A DNA stretch of 64,000 nt from Streptomyces sp. NBC_00376 (GCF_036077095.1 NZ_CP107960.1:6262001-6326000); one strand, 5' to 3'. Positions 25,208 to 34,400 are shown, counted from the stretch's first letter. Notes: generated by a model from the letters alone, not told the origin. Program-made: numbers and translations.

Positions 25208-25900
25208 ATGCAGAACACGGTACCTGCCTCCTTCAAGCCGTCCGGCGGCATCGTCGCGCAGCGGGTCGCCGAGCAGTCGGCCGACGCCTGGCGGTCGATG
25301 ACCCTCGGCGCCGTCGCCACCACCCCGATCAACGAACTGCTGGCCACCCTCGGCGTGCGTATCGTCGAGGTCCAGCAGGGGGAACTCGCCGCAGACGGCA
25401 TCGTCGGCTACTTCACCGGCCGTGTCGGTGACGCCGAAATCCAGCTCGAACGGAACCTGCCGCAGGCGGACCGCGAGCCGATCGTCAGGGACCTCCTCGC
25501 CCGCATCAGCCCCGCCGAGCAGACCTATGCGAAGCGCGCGAAGCTGTCACGCCCGTTGCGCCCGGCCGCCGTGAGCAACGGCGTCGTCCACGTCGAGTGC
25601 TACGAGTGGTGCACCCGCGACCACCTCGACCCCGAGCTGAACCTGGAGGACGTCTACCACTCCAGCGATTCGGCGACTGTGTGGGCCCCGCGCGTCGCTG
25701 AGGACCCGCAGCCCCTGCTGCACGCCCGGCTGAACGCGGACTCGTTCGGTACGGCGGAGTCGCACCGTCAGCCGCTGGTCGTTATCGACGACGAGGCCGA
25801 CAGCTTCAGTATGACCCCGGCGCAGGCCCTGGAGTTCGCCGACAAGATGGTGGAGTTCGCCGAGGAGATCCGCGCCATGGCGAACCGGGCCGGCCGATGA
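25208..25900 (+). CDS. DUF6907-like element protein
   Basis: A 230-residue cytoplasmic protein, first gene of the rightward operon. GAGGAG precedes the ATG. The C-terminal part has the pattern CYEWCTRDH followed by a late acidic strand and a helix (ALEFADKMVEFAEEIRAMA), which matches my memory of the DUF6907 layout (C-x2-W-C-x2-H). The N-terminal 100 residues are unassigned. Such proteins are common in Streptomyces mobile elements; function unknown. The stop overlaps the next start (ATGA). Confidence 0.65.
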   Translation: MQNTVPASFKPSGGIVAQRVAEQSADAWRSMTLGAVATTPINELLATLGVRIVEVQQGELAADGIVGYFTGRVGDAEIQLERNLPQADREPIVRDLLARISPAEQTYAKRAKLSRPLRPAAVSNGVVHVECYEWCTRDHLDPELNLEDVYHSSDSATVWAPRVAEDPQPLLHARLNADSFGTAESHRQPLVVIDDEADSFSMTPAQALEFADKMVEFAEEIRAMANRAGR

Positions 25901-26310
25901 GCGAGGACCGCCCGATCGTGGCCCCGCTGCCGGTCCGGAACTCCGACGGCACGTTCACCGTCACGACGTCCGATGCCGGTGACGTCCGGATCCTGTGCCC
26001 CTCGTGGTGCACGGTCCAGCACGGCTACCGGTACCCGCCGGCGCAGGCGGAGATCACGCATCGCAGCGAGCCCGTGTGGGCCCTGGCCGACACCCCCGAG
26101 CACGGGCCGGTGAGCATGGTCGAGGTCGGCCTGGTGCAGTGGCCGTGCAGCGACCGCACGCAGGTGTTCCTGTCCGTCGAGACGGACGACGGGCACCTCG
26201 AGGTCGGGCCGACCGGGTCGCGTCGAATTGCCGCGGCTCTCCGGTCCCACGCCGATCACATCCTGACGATGGTCGGCCAGCTCGAAGCGATCCGTGCGGA
26301 GGGGCCGTGA
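25897..26310 (+). CDS. DUF6907-like element protein
   Basis: A 137-residue protein with ILCPSWCTVQH and later ITHRSEP, the Cys/Trp/Cys/His pattern of DUF6907. It ends in a helical RIAAALRSHADHILTM segment like the preceding gene, so the two look like paralogous domains. Its start overlaps the previous stop by four bases, and its stop overlaps the next GTG. Metal binding through C-x3-C plus His is possible but not shown. Confidence 0.7.
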   Translation: MSEDRPIVAPLPVRNSDGTFTVTTSDAGDVRILCPSWCTVQHGYRYPPAQAEITHRSEPVWALADTPEHGPVSMVEVGLVQWPCSDRTQVFLSVETDDGHLEVGPTGSRRIAAALRSHADHILTMVGQLEAIRAEGP

Positions 26311-26498
26311 GTACCGCACTGGTTCGCCGGCCGACAGAGGACGCCGCGCTCCGCTCGATGACGCCCCGCCGCATGCCGCCCGTCGGACAGGTTGCCGATC
26401 GGCTGATAGCGGCCCGCGCGACCGGTGACCGGCACGGGCAGCAGCTGTTCAGCTGCCTGCTCGACAGGGCGCTCGGGATCGTCCCGCAGGGGTCGTAA
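26307..26498 (+). CDS. Small element protein
   Basis: 63 residues from a GTG at 26307 that overlaps the preceding TGA (GTGA). It reads MSTALVRRPTEDAALRSMT and has a predicted helix VADRLIAARATGDRHGQQL. Coupling to two upstream genes is the main support. No recognised family. Confidence 0.5.
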   Translation: MSTALVRRPTEDAALRSMTPRRMPPVGQVADRLIAARATGDRHGQQLFSCLLDRALGIVPQGS

Positions 26499-26881
26499 GA
26501 CCGCAGCGTGCGATCCAAGTGAAGGACCGCATCGCCGCAGGTTGTTCAACAAGTGCTCGGCCTGCGATTCGCAGAAAAGTTGGCTGGTCGCAAACCAAGT
26601 GCTCCCCCGGTTTCGGGGGTGCGAAAGGGCAGGTCGAATCCCATCGACCCCCACCCGCTCGCGGCCCCGAAACCGCAGGCGAAATCCCAAAAGGTCGGGG
26701 GCTTCACCGCAGGTCGCATCGCAAGTCCCCCACCGCTCCGGAGCCCTTTACCCACACGGGTTCCGGGGGTCGTACAACTCGCTTCCCGCACGGTCGGGAA
26801 GCACTCCACCGGTAACGCCACGCGGGCCCCGGGATCGCACCCCGGGGCCCGCCAGTGGCCCACACCTGGAAGGGCAGAACC
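26499..26881. other. Non-coding stretch with several hairpins
   Basis: 383 bp between operons of the element. Visible structures are an imperfect stem (26601-26609 with 26614-26622), an 8-bp stem (26781-26788 with 26795-26802) and a strong hairpin listed separately. Short GCAGGT and GCAAG words recur. No coding sequence or recognisable RNA is seen. Confidence 0.5.
26822..26852. terminator. GC-rich hairpin, terminator or attenuator
   Basis: Perfect 12-bp arms (26822-26833 and 26841-26852) with a 7-bp loop. It ends 29 bp before the next start codon, so it could end the upstream operon or attenuate the downstream one. Confidence 0.6.
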
Positions 26882-27280
26882 ATGAGCATTCATACCCTGT
26901 CTGACGGCCGGTCGGTGCACCTCCCGCCGGCCACGCCGACCGACTACGTCTTCGGCGTGGCCGACCCTGACGACATCCTTCCCGGGGAAGACGTCCGAGC
27001 GGTCGTCACTCTGAAGGTCGCCATGACCCGGGACATGCTCGCCACCGCGCTCGACCTTGCCTGCGGTGCCAGCGGCGAGAACCCCGACACCTGGGATGTG
27101 GCGTACATCCGCCAGAGCGTCGAACTGTCCCTGGCGATGGAAAGCCCGTTCACCATCCAGCAGGATGCCGAGACCCACGCCGAACTTCTGGATGACCCGT
27201 CGATCGGGGACTACATCCGGGCGAGCTACCGAGCCATCGACCGCGCCTACCCGTACATCGCCGCGAAGGGGAATGTCTGA
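26882..27280 (+). CDS. Hypothetical element protein
   Basis: 132 residues, acidic, with helix-rich text (DMLATALDLACGASGENPDT, ELLDDPSIGDYIRASYRAI). GGAAGGG precedes ATG 26882. The stop overlaps the next start (TGATG). I do not recognise it; operon position suggests a role with the HTH protein that follows. Confidence 0.6.
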   Translation: MSIHTLSDGRSVHLPPATPTDYVFGVADPDDILPGEDVRAVVTLKVAMTRDMLATALDLACGASGENPDTWDVAYIRQSVELSLAMESPFTIQQDAETHAELLDDPSIGDYIRASYRAIDRAYPYIAAKGNV

Positions 27281-27717
27281 TGTCCGTTACCGAACGGCCC
27301 TTCATCGACACGTGGACCGCGGAGACTGCCATCACCCTGCAGCGCGCGTTCCGCATGACGAACGACGCCTTCGCCGAGCACCTCGACATTGCGGTGCGCA
27401 CGGTGGCCGGCTGGCACTCCGACCGCACGATCGTGCCCCGCAACCACATCCAGCGCGTCCTGGACGACGCCTACGAGGGTGCGAGGCAGGCGGTGGCTGA
27501 ACGGTTCGCGCGCCTCCTGCAGCAGAAGGGCGAGCCGGTATCGGCGGCGCCGAAGGCGGTACCTGCGGCGCCCACGCCGAGCCCGCATCCTCAGCCGGCC
27601 CCTGCTGCCGATCCGGTGGTGGCGCAGATGGCTGCGGACATGGCGCTGATGCAGGCCCGCATCGACTCTCTGCAGGAACAACTGGGCGCCGTTGCCCTGC
27701 GCTTCCTGTCTGCCTGA
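27280..27717 (+). CDS. HTH regulator of the element
   Basis: A 145-residue protein. The N-terminal helix-turn-helix (ITLQRAFRMTNDAFAEHLDIAVRTVAGWHSDR) is of the XRE-like kind seen in actinobacterial elements. A Pro/Ala linker (about residues 88-108) joins it to a short C-terminal coiled coil (MALMQARIDSLQEQLGAVAL) that would dimerise it. It lies immediately upstream of the repeat-rich region, consistent with a binding protein for those repeats or an activator. Confidence 0.72.
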   Translation: MSVTERPFIDTWTAETAITLQRAFRMTNDAFAEHLDIAVRTVAGWHSDRTIVPRNHIQRVLDDAYEGARQAVAERFARLLQQKGEPVSAAPKAVPAAPTPSPHPQPAPAADPVVAQMAADMALMQARIDSLQEQLGAVALRFLSA

Positions 27718-27858
27718 CCCAAGCGCCCTGTCGTCTGTGCCCGCCTCCTACCGGGCACAGCAGGCAGGGCGTCACGGCTGTGACCCGGGGTGTGACCCTG
27801 GCGTGACCCCGCAGGTCAGACCCGTGACCCGCCTAGCCCGCCTATGGGCCGCCTGGAC

Positions 27859-27952
27859 CCCGTCTATGCCCCGTCTTTGGCCCGTCTACGGTTCCGGCTC
27901 GCCCGCGACCCTAGGCGGGTCATAGACGGGTCGAAGTCGGCCTGTAGACGGG
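27859..27952. repeat. Interleaved inverted repeats, block 1
   Basis: CCCGTCTATG (27859-27868) pairs with CATAGACGGG (27921-27930). CCCGTCTAC (27881-27889) pairs with GTAGACGGG (27944-27952). The order X-Y-X'-Y' is interleaved, not nested. Confidence 0.7.
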
Positions 27953-28076
27953 TGGATAGACGGGCCGGGAGCGATGGCTCAACGGCTCGGCTCAAGCCGT
28001 TCGAGCTGAGCCATCGGATGCTCAACGCGCCCCGGCGCGCTCGCGCGCGTATAGCAACAGGCCGACGGCTCGTCCA

Positions 28077-28229
28077 GCCCGGCACAGGCCCGGCACAGGC
28101 CCGGCACAGGCCCGGCAGAGACCCGGCGGAGAAGTCGCCCCCCGCGGCCAGCCGCCGGGTGCCCGCCGGGTGCCCGCCGGGTGCCCGCCGGGTCCGCGCC
28201 GGGTGCCCGCCGGGTGTTCGCCGGGCACC
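28077..28229 (+). repeat. Two series of 11-bp direct repeats
   Basis: About four copies of gcccggcacag (from 28077), then about six of gcccgccgggt with one variant copy (28151-28229). The 11-bp period places each copy on the same face of the helix. Confidence 0.8.
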
Positions 28230-28256
28230 CACCACCCGGCTTGTCCTGATATCGGC

Positions 28257-28382
28257 TACTGCTCGCGGGGTGCTCGGTGCTGCTCGACCGCAGGTCACAG
28301 CCGCTCGACGAGGTGCTCGGTCAACTGCTCGCCAAAATCCCGAGCACCCCGCGAGCAGTACCCCGAGCGGCTCTGACCTGCG
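28257..28382. repeat. Interleaved inverted repeats, block 2
   Basis: A 20-bp arm at 28257-28276 is perfectly mirrored at 28341-28360. A 19-bp arm at 28289-28307 is mirrored with one mismatch at 28364-28382. The order A-B-A'-B' matches block 1 and would form a pseudoknot-like arrangement if single-stranded. Confidence 0.75.
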
Positions 28383-28428
28383 ACGGAGCAGCGCTGAGCA
28401 GCAGTTGAGCACCCCGCTCAATTCAGGG

Positions 28429-28611
28429 GGTGTCAGCGCTGACACCCCCTCTGACCTGCGGTGACACCGGCTGACACCCCAAGTCCACCCCGCTGACAGT
28501 CAGAACGGGTGTCAGCGGGGTGTCAGCGGCCCCGAATTGGGGCCGTTTCCTTAGGTCAATGCGCGTGCGCGCGCGAGGTGACACCTCGGGCTGACACCTC
28601 GCGCTGACACC
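28429..28611. repeat. TGACACC/GGTGTCA iteron-like cluster
   Basis: About nine copies of TGACACC or its complement within 183 bp, several inside short palindromes (GGTGACACC, AGGTGACACCT, GGTGTCAGCGCTGACACC). They could be binding sites for a replication or partition protein. Confidence 0.7.
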
Positions 28612-28753
28612 AAGGGTCTCGCTGCCGATGAGTGAACGTCCGACTCGTGCGCGCACGTGCGCGCGTAGCACGCCGAAAGTTCACTCGCCACCCAGGTGAA
28701 CGAACAGGTGAACCCGATCAAGCGGTGTGACGCACCACACACGAGGAGTAGCT

Positions 28754-29482
28754 TTGACGGACCAAGAAGGCACGACCGGAGGAGAACCGGTGAAGCCCAA
28801 CCGCAAGGAAGCTGCGGACATCGTCCGCGGCACCCGCGACCCATCGAAGGCCGGCCTGTGGCGGGCCGGTTCGGAGGATTCGCAGGCCGACCACATCGAG
28901 CGGCTGATCCGCCTTGAGGCCGCGGCAGACCAGATCCAGGCATGGCATCCGACGCTCGTGCCCGGCATGCTGCAGAGCTACCAGTACGCGGCCAGCGCCA
29001 TCACGACGGCCGCACCGTCCCTTCCCATAGAGGACGTCGCCGAACGGGCCGAGCGCCGCAGCACGCGCATCGATGCGCTCGGCTACGGCGGCGACCGGCG
29101 GGCCTGGTTCATCGTCGACGAGCAGGTGCTGCGGCGCCCCGTAGGCGGGCCGGCCGTGCTTCTTGAGCAGCTGGAGCACCTGCTCACGCTCGTATCGCTG
29201 CGGCCGTCCGTGACGCTGCAGGTGCTACCGATCGACTGCCCCGGGCACCCCGGCCTGTCAGGGGCGTTCACCGCGTACAAGGTCGGCCCGCAGCGCGTTG
29301 TCTTCACTGAGCAGCTGACCGGCTCAATGATCAGCACTCGTCCGGAGGACATCGCCGCCTACTCGGCCGCATACGATCACCTGCAAGCAAGTGCACTGCC
29401 GCCAGCAGCGTCACTTGAGTTGATCGACACGGCGAGGAGAACGCTGTGCACGAAGGTAGAGAAGATGCTCTGGTCTGGGTGA
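28754..29482 (+). CDS. DUF5753 protein lacking the usual HTH
   Basis: A 242-residue protein. The body matches DUF5753 (IQAWHPTLVPGMLQSYQYA, VTLQVLPIDCPGHPGLSG, FTEQLTGS), normally fused to an N-terminal XRE domain. Here only about 45 residues precede it (KPNRKEAADIVRGTRDPS) and no clear helix-turn-helix is seen. TTG at 28754 is chosen because GAGGAG lies 7 bp upstream; GTG 28727 is an alternative. It precedes a DUF397 gene, the standard partner of such proteins. Confidence 0.78.
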   Translation: MTDQEGTTGGEPVKPNRKEAADIVRGTRDPSKAGLWRAGSEDSQADHIERLIRLEAAADQIQAWHPTLVPGMLQSYQYAASAITTAAPSLPIEDVAERAERRSTRIDALGYGGDRRAWFIVDEQVLRRPVGGPAVLLEQLEHLLTLVSLRPSVTLQVLPIDCPGHPGLSGAFTAYKVGPQRVVFTEQLTGSMISTRPEDIAAYSAAYDHLQASALPPAASLELIDTARRTLCTKVEKMLWSG

Positions 29483-29640
29483 AGTCGACGTACACGGACT
29501 CCGGTTCGTGCGTCGAGTGGGCCCGCCCGGTGAACGGTGTACTGGTCCGGGACTCCAAGCGCCCCATGGGTGCACGAATCCCGCTCCAGCCGGCCGCCTG
29601 GTCTTCGCTCGTCGATTGGGCCAAGACGCACCAGGTGTAG
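29446..29640 (+). CDS. DUF397 protein
   Basis: 64 residues with the DUF397 pattern VKSTYTDSGSCVEWA, VLVRDSKRP and AAWSSLVDWAK. The GTG at 29446 overlaps the end of the DUF5753 gene by 37 bp, indicating coupling. XRE-DUF5753/DUF397 pairs are abundant in Streptomyces (the WhiJ-like set) and affect development. This copy is carried by the element. Confidence 0.85.
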   Translation: MHEGREDALVWVKSTYTDSGSCVEWARPVNGVLVRDSKRPMGARIPLQPAAWSSLVDWAKTHQV

Positions 29641-29678
29641 CCCAACCTCGTGGATAACATCAACGAGGTGACCAGCAG

Positions 29679-29715
29679 GAAGCCCCCGCCGCAGGAGAAT
29701 TGCGGCGGGGGCTTC
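29679..29715. terminator. Bidirectional hairpin between convergent operons
   Basis: Perfect 15-bp arms (29679-29693, 29701-29715) with a 7-bp loop. It separates the rightward DUF397 gene from the leftward phage-like operon. Confidence 0.85.
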
Positions 29716-29735
29716 TGCATGTCCGGACGGCTCCA

Positions 29736-30023
29736 TCATGCCGCAGGTGGCTCGGCGCGGCGCAAGACACGGTGCGGCTCCTCCCGCTCGATCCGCTTGA
29801 AATCCGACCACGGCACCGAGTCCCGAGTCACCAGGCCGCGCTCCTCCAGCCACTCACGGCGGGCCGCGTGCCAGCGCGACCGGGCCGCATGGTGGCCCTC
29901 GATCTGCCCCTGACAGGACCGCAGATCCTTCGCGTGCCAGCCCCACAGCCTGCCGTCGAACTCCCACAGCCACTCGGGCGTCCCAGCGTCCTCTACGGGC
30001 GCCTGGCGCCTACGCCGTGCCAC
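29736..30023 (-). CDS. Hypothetical phage-like protein
   Basis: 95 residues, basic and Trp-rich (EWLWEFDGRLWGWHAKDLRS, then ARSRWHAARREWLEER). The start overlaps the end of the terminase small subunit-like gene by 14 bp. It is the last gene of the leftward operon. No family recognised. Confidence 0.6.
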   Translation of the reverse strand: MARRRRQAPVEDAGTPEWLWEFDGRLWGWHAKDLRSCQGQIEGHHAARSRWHAARREWLEERGLVTRDSVPWSDFKRIEREEPHRVLRRAEPPAA

Positions 30024-30537
30024 TGCGGGCCCTCTGCAGCGCCCAACGCGCCTGAGCGGCCTTCTGCGCCCTCAGCTGCGCCGGCGACTTCCCCTCTTCG
30101 TCGCCGTCCGCGGGCAGTGCGAGCTGCTCCAACAGCTTTGCCAGAACCACACGATGCGCGCGAGCTTCGGCGAACAGGCCTGACGCCTTCGGCTGGCCCG
30201 TGCTGCCATGCACGACGACCGCGCCGTCGACGAGCGCATCGGCAAGCATCTCCAGCTCATCCACGGTCCGGCACGCCTGGACCAGAAGCATGCGCTCATC
30301 CGGGGCCAGCTCGTACTCCGACAGGATCTCTACCCACAGAGCTCGGCCGGCCTCGCCGAGCCCCGACGGGGCCTCCGGTACGTCCATTTCGATCTCACTC
30401 TCTGTGGGCAAAAACGGATCTTGAGCAATGCTCGGGGTTCCAGCCCCCTCCCCGGCGGTCCCCGTCGTGATCTTCCTGGGGGTCCCTCCCCGGGGTTGAT
30501 CGCTAAGCGTGACGTCGGGCGGCAGCCGGCGCGGCAC
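30010..30537 (-). CDS. Phage terminase small subunit-like protein
   Basis: Up to 175 residues. The text SGLGEAGRALWVEILSEYELAPDERMLLVQACRTVDEL and the later KASGLFAEARAHRVVLAKLLEQLALP follow the pattern of actinophage terminase small subunits, which recognise packaging sites. The GTG at 30537 lacks a ribosome site; ATG 30387 would give 125 residues starting just before the conserved part. There is no adjacent large terminase. Small terminase subunits without a large subunit are a hallmark of packaging-redirecting satellites. Confidence 0.68.
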   Translation of the reverse strand: MPRRLPPDVTLSDQPRGGTPRKITTGTAGEGAGTPSIAQDPFLPTESEIEMDVPEAPSGLGEAGRALWVEILSEYELAPDERMLLVQACRTVDELEMLADALVDGAVVVHGSTGQPKASGLFAEARAHRVVLAKLLEQLALPADGDEEGKSPAQLRAQKAAQARWALQRARSGTA

Positions 30538-30571
30538 ACAGGAGAACCCGCGCCGGCTGCCAGTCAGTGGG

Positions 30572-31261
30572 TCAGGCCGCAGCCTTCACCTGGGGGGCGT
30601 AGCGCTTCCATGCCGCGTCCTGCTCGGCCGCGGTGGGCACCCAGACCTGGGCGCCGTTAGCGAGCAGCCAGCCCATGCGGATGTGAAAGGCGGTGGAGTG
30701 CCACGGCCACGGTGCGCGGCCGTAGTACGCGGACTGCCAGTCAGGGACGAGGTCAGGCAGGTTGGCGACCTCTGCGAGCGGGCTGACGAGGCCGAGCGGG
30801 TCGCTCGTGCCAGCCCCGCGCCGAAGGGACTCCCAGCAGGTACGGATTGCCGCGTACTTGGGGAACGCCACGTTGAGCCGAAGGATCGCGACCCGAACTT
30901 CTTCCGGCTCTTCGAGCATGTCGAGGGTGGCGCCTGCCTGTGTGGCGTGTCGGCCGGCGGCCTTGAGGTCGGCGCGCAGGTCGTCGAGGAACTTGGCGAG
31001 GGCCGGCTGCACGTGCTCGATGATGAGCGCCGTCGCGTTGCCGTAGGCCATTGCCGCACCGATGCGGCCAGCCAGCTCGTCAGCCGCCTTGTTCACCTTG
31101 GGGTCGTCGACCCGCCCCCACCGGTCGGCGTGCTCGTCCGCCAGCTGCTCAAGGCCGGTGTAGTCGTCGGTCATTTGCTGGGGCAGGGTGATGTCGCCGC
31201 GGCGGGCCGCTTCGATGAGCCCGGTGGCGCCGTGGGTCTTGAGGTTTTCGAGCTGCTGCAT
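30572..31261 (-). CDS. Hypothetical phage-like protein
   Basis: 229 residues, helical N terminus (DDYTGLEQLADEHADRWG, ALAKFLDDLRADLKAAGRHA) and a Trp/Tyr-rich C-terminal half (SAYYGRAPWPWHSTAFHIR). It lies between the tape-measure and terminase-like genes in the same operon. I recognise no domain; a virion or packaging role is only contextual. Confidence 0.6.
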   Translation of the reverse strand: MQQLENLKTHGATGLIEAARRGDITLPQQMTDDYTGLEQLADEHADRWGRVDDPKVNKAADELAGRIGAAMAYGNATALIIEHVQPALAKFLDDLRADLKAAGRHATQAGATLDMLEEPEEVRVAILRLNVAFPKYAAIRTCWESLRRGAGTSDPLGLVSPLAEVANLPDLVPDWQSAYYGRAPWPWHSTAFHIRMGWLLANGAQVWVPTAAEQDAAWKRYAPQVKAAA

Positions 31262-31279
31262 GGGTGTCTCCTTGGTGAG

Positions 31280-31477
31280 TTAGAGCTGGCGGGCGTTGCG
31301 GTGGATGCCGAGAGTGGCGAGGCATTCGTCGACCTCGGTCTCGGGCACGTTGGTGCGGGCGTAGTACCCGTCGGGTACGGGTGGAGCGGTGGGCACGGCG
31401 GCCGTGCTGGCGGCGGCCTCAGCCGCGGCTGCGAGCGCCTCGGCCTTGGCCTGCTGCAGGGGGATCCAGTAGGGCAT
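31280..31477 (-). CDS. Small phage-like protein
   Basis: 65 residues from ATG 31477, with AGGAG upstream, 8 bp downstream of the tape-measure stop. It starts MPYWIPLQQAKAEALAAAAE and ends with a short acidic domain (VPETEVDECLATLGIHRNA). It is coupled to the tape-measure gene; function unknown. Confidence 0.6.
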   Translation of the reverse strand: MPYWIPLQQAKAEALAAAAEAAASTAAVPTAPPVPDGYYARTNVPETEVDECLATLGIHRNARQL

Positions 31478-31484
31478 GGGGCTC

Positions 31485-34400
31485 CTATCCAACGAAGTTG
31501 AGATGGCGGGCAATGTCGTGCGCCTGCTCGGCGCTGCTCTGCTTGGCCCCGTTCAGCGTGACCTCGGTCCGGTTGGTGATCTGCTGCACCACCGGCGCAC
31601 CGCTACCGGCCGCGCCGAACCGGCCGGCCGGGCGGGCGTCGTAGCCGAGCATCCGCGCTGTCGTCGCCAGCAGCGCCCTGGACCGCGCAGACCCGTTGAT
31701 CGGGATGTACGACTCGGGCACCCCCGCCTCGCCGGCCAGGACGGTGGGCGAGCGGAGGATGCCACCGCGGGCCATCGCCGTGATCCCGGTCTGGGCGGCG
31801 AACTGCTTCAGGAACGCGCCCTTGTTGGCCTCGGGCAGGCTGTTGATCTGGCCGAGCATCTTCGGGACCAGGGCCCGGATCGTGGCCGTGTCGAGCCCGG
31901 CGGCGATCAGGTCGGCGTACCCGCGCCCCGAGCCGCCTCGCAGCGTGGTCAGCAGAACCAGGGCGTTGGACAGGTCCTCGCCCGACAGCGTGCTGTTCGC
32001 CTTGCTCACCGAGGCGTTGGCCTTCGCGACGTCCGCAGCCTTCCCGGTTGCCGCAGCATGCGCGAGCGCCTGGGCGTTCACATCGCCCTGCGCCGCCAGG
32101 GCCTGCGCCAGGTCCCCGTACCCGCGGGCCGCGAGGGTCTGCAGGTCGGTGGCGAACTGCTGGTTGGTCTTGTTTGCGGCGTTGAGCTGCTGGGTGAAGT
32201 CGGCCAGGGTCGCCTTGGCGGCCTCGCCGGTCTTCTGCAGCCTGGACACGATGTCCTTGAACTGCTTGTCGGAGGCGCCGGCCAGTGCGTTGACGAGCGC
32301 ATAGCCTTCCTCGCCCATGCCTTCCAGCAGGGCGCGGACTTCCTCACCTCCCCGCTTCCCGATCTTCGCGAGACTGCTGCGCCACTTCTCCGTGGCCGCC
32401 AGGGACTTCGAGAGCTGCAGCTGGTACGCCTTGAGGTCAAAGCCCTTGGGGGCCTTGGCGCCCTTCTTCACGCCGAGCGCCTTGTCGGCGTCGTAGACGT
32501 CCTGCCGCTCTTCCCTGACCTTGGCGTCGGCCTTCTTCTTCGCCGCCCTGGCCTTGGCCACCCGGTCCTCGGCCGCGTCCAGCTGCTTCGCGGTGTGCTT
32601 GCCCTTGCGGACCTTGGCCAGGTTCTTCTCGGCGTCCTTGAGGGAGTCGGCCTTCTTCTTCGCGTCGGCCAGTGCCTTGGTCAGGTCGTTCCAGGCGTCC
32701 TTGAGGGCCTGGACCTGCTTGTCGTACCGCTCCTTGGCATCCGTCGGGCCACCGAGAACAGACGCCCCGGTCGGGGTGTACGTGAATCCGGCGAGACCGC
32801 CGGAGGCGTACCGCTTCGCGTTGAGCCGGTCCAGCATGCTGACGCCGTACTTTCGTACCGCGTCCGCCTTGACGATGTACTCGCCGTTGCTGACCAGCGC
32901 CGGGATGCTGTCCGACGTGCCGGTGCCGGGGCCGGAGATCGGCCCGCCGAACGGGTACATCTGCAGCACGGCGCCGCCGGATGCGTACCGGTGGATGATG
33001 CCGCCATTCCGCCGAGACTGGATCATGTCGGGCACACCGTTGGCATCCCGGTCGCTGCCGGTCGCCTTGAGGTACACCCCGATGCCGACCGGCTTGCCCT
33101 GGATGCCGTTGATGGCCCGCTGGATCGCGCCGACCTGGGCGATCGGCGATCCGGTCGGGACCGAGATCTTCACCGACCCGTTCTTCATGTGGGTGACCTT
33201 GAAGCCGAGGTCCTTCAGGGACTTCTCGGCGGTGGAGGTCAGGGCCGTCATGGTGAACGACTTGCCCTTGGTGGTGCGGACCTTGTTCTGCACGGCCTGA
33301 AGGTCGCTGACGGCCTTCTTCGTGTCGGCCGTGACCTTCGTGGTGGCCGTGGCGGGCAGCTGCGCGTATGCGGCGGTCAGCTTGTCGATTGCGTCCTTCG
33401 AGAACCCGGCCGCGCGCATCGTGGCCTTGAGGGTTTCGATGTCCTTGACCAGGACGGCGTTGCCCGCCTCAACGCTGTTCTTCTGTTCGGCAACGGCCTC
33501 AGCGTGCTCCATCGCCGCTTTCGCCGCATCGAGGAAGGCGCCCTTGACGTTGCGGCCCTTCTCCGAGGTGACGTCAAGGCTGTGGCCGTTGTCCTTCACC
33601 GCGCCAGTGAGGTCGGCCAGAGACTTCCGGAAGCTGATCTCCTGCTCGGCCGTACTGATGTTGATGCCGTTCAGCGTCTTCAGAGCGTCGGCCAGCTTCT
33701 CGGCGACGCTCCTCTGGTCGTTCAGCTCATCCGTGGTCATGCCGGCCTCAGAGCCGAGCTTGCTCTGGCCGGTGGCGGCGAGCTTCTGCTGGGCGTCCAC
33801 CCCAGCCAGGGCTTCCCCGTACTTCGGGAGGAGCGTGCGCAGCTTGTCGGTGGATGTGCCCTGGGCCTCCGCTTCAACGGCAAGCTGCTTGAAAGCCTTC
33901 GCCGCGAGAGCAGTGTTGCCGCCCTCAACGAGGCTGGCCAGCGAGTCATCGAACCCGCTGACCTTGTCCCGAGCCTCAGACAATGCAGTCGAGGAGTTCA
34001 TGCCCAAGTTCGTGATGGCCACAGCGGAGTCGAGAATCCGCGCCCCGACTCCCGGGTGGGCGATACGCGCGATTGCCTCGCCGAAGCCGTCCAAGTCCTT
34101 ACCGGCCACCCGCGCGAGTTCACCGGCCACGAGGCCCTTGTTCGCGAAGTCGATGAGCGCGCTGGTCAGTTTCGCGACCGACGGCGGCGCTTCCTGGAAA
34201 CGCTTCATGACGCTGGTGAGCCCGATCGAGAGGGTCGACAGTGCCGCAAAGACGAGGCCGATCTGCCCCATGCGCAGCATGGCTGACCGGGCGGTCGCAG
34301 CCGTCACACCCATGGAGGCGAGAGCTGCCCGGGTCGCGGCAATGCGCGGGAGCAGGAGCAGGAAGCCGCCGACTGCCAGAGCGATCGCGCCGCCGATACC

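Larger units (their letters stand above)
27718..28753. repeat. 1-kb non-coding repeat region, candidate origin or partition locus
   Basis: There is no credible gene over 1,036 bp. The region is a succession of distinct short-repeat families: TGACCC words (27780-27840), CCCGTCTA/TAGACGGG inverted repeats (27859-27960), two 11-bp direct-repeat series (28077-28229), long interleaved inverted repeats (28257-28382), TGACACC iteron-like repeats (28429-28611), and GTTCAC/AGGTGAAC words (28679-28710). The layout is like plasmid replication, partition or transfer loci. Confidence 0.75.

Noticed and set aside
26601..26655. tRNA-like arrangement (hairpin plus ggtcgaatcccatcgacc arm)
   Set aside because: No acceptor stem, D arm or plausible anticodon could be built; treated as incidental stem-loops.
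27844..28464. Two overlapping reading frames of about 200 residues in the repeat region
   Set aside because: They are made of the short repeats themselves, on both strands, with no ribosome site; judged non-coding.
31476..34286. 936-residue plus-strand frame opposite the tape-measure gene
   Set aside because: The opposite strand encodes a clear tape-measure protein; this frame has no start signal or recognisable domain.
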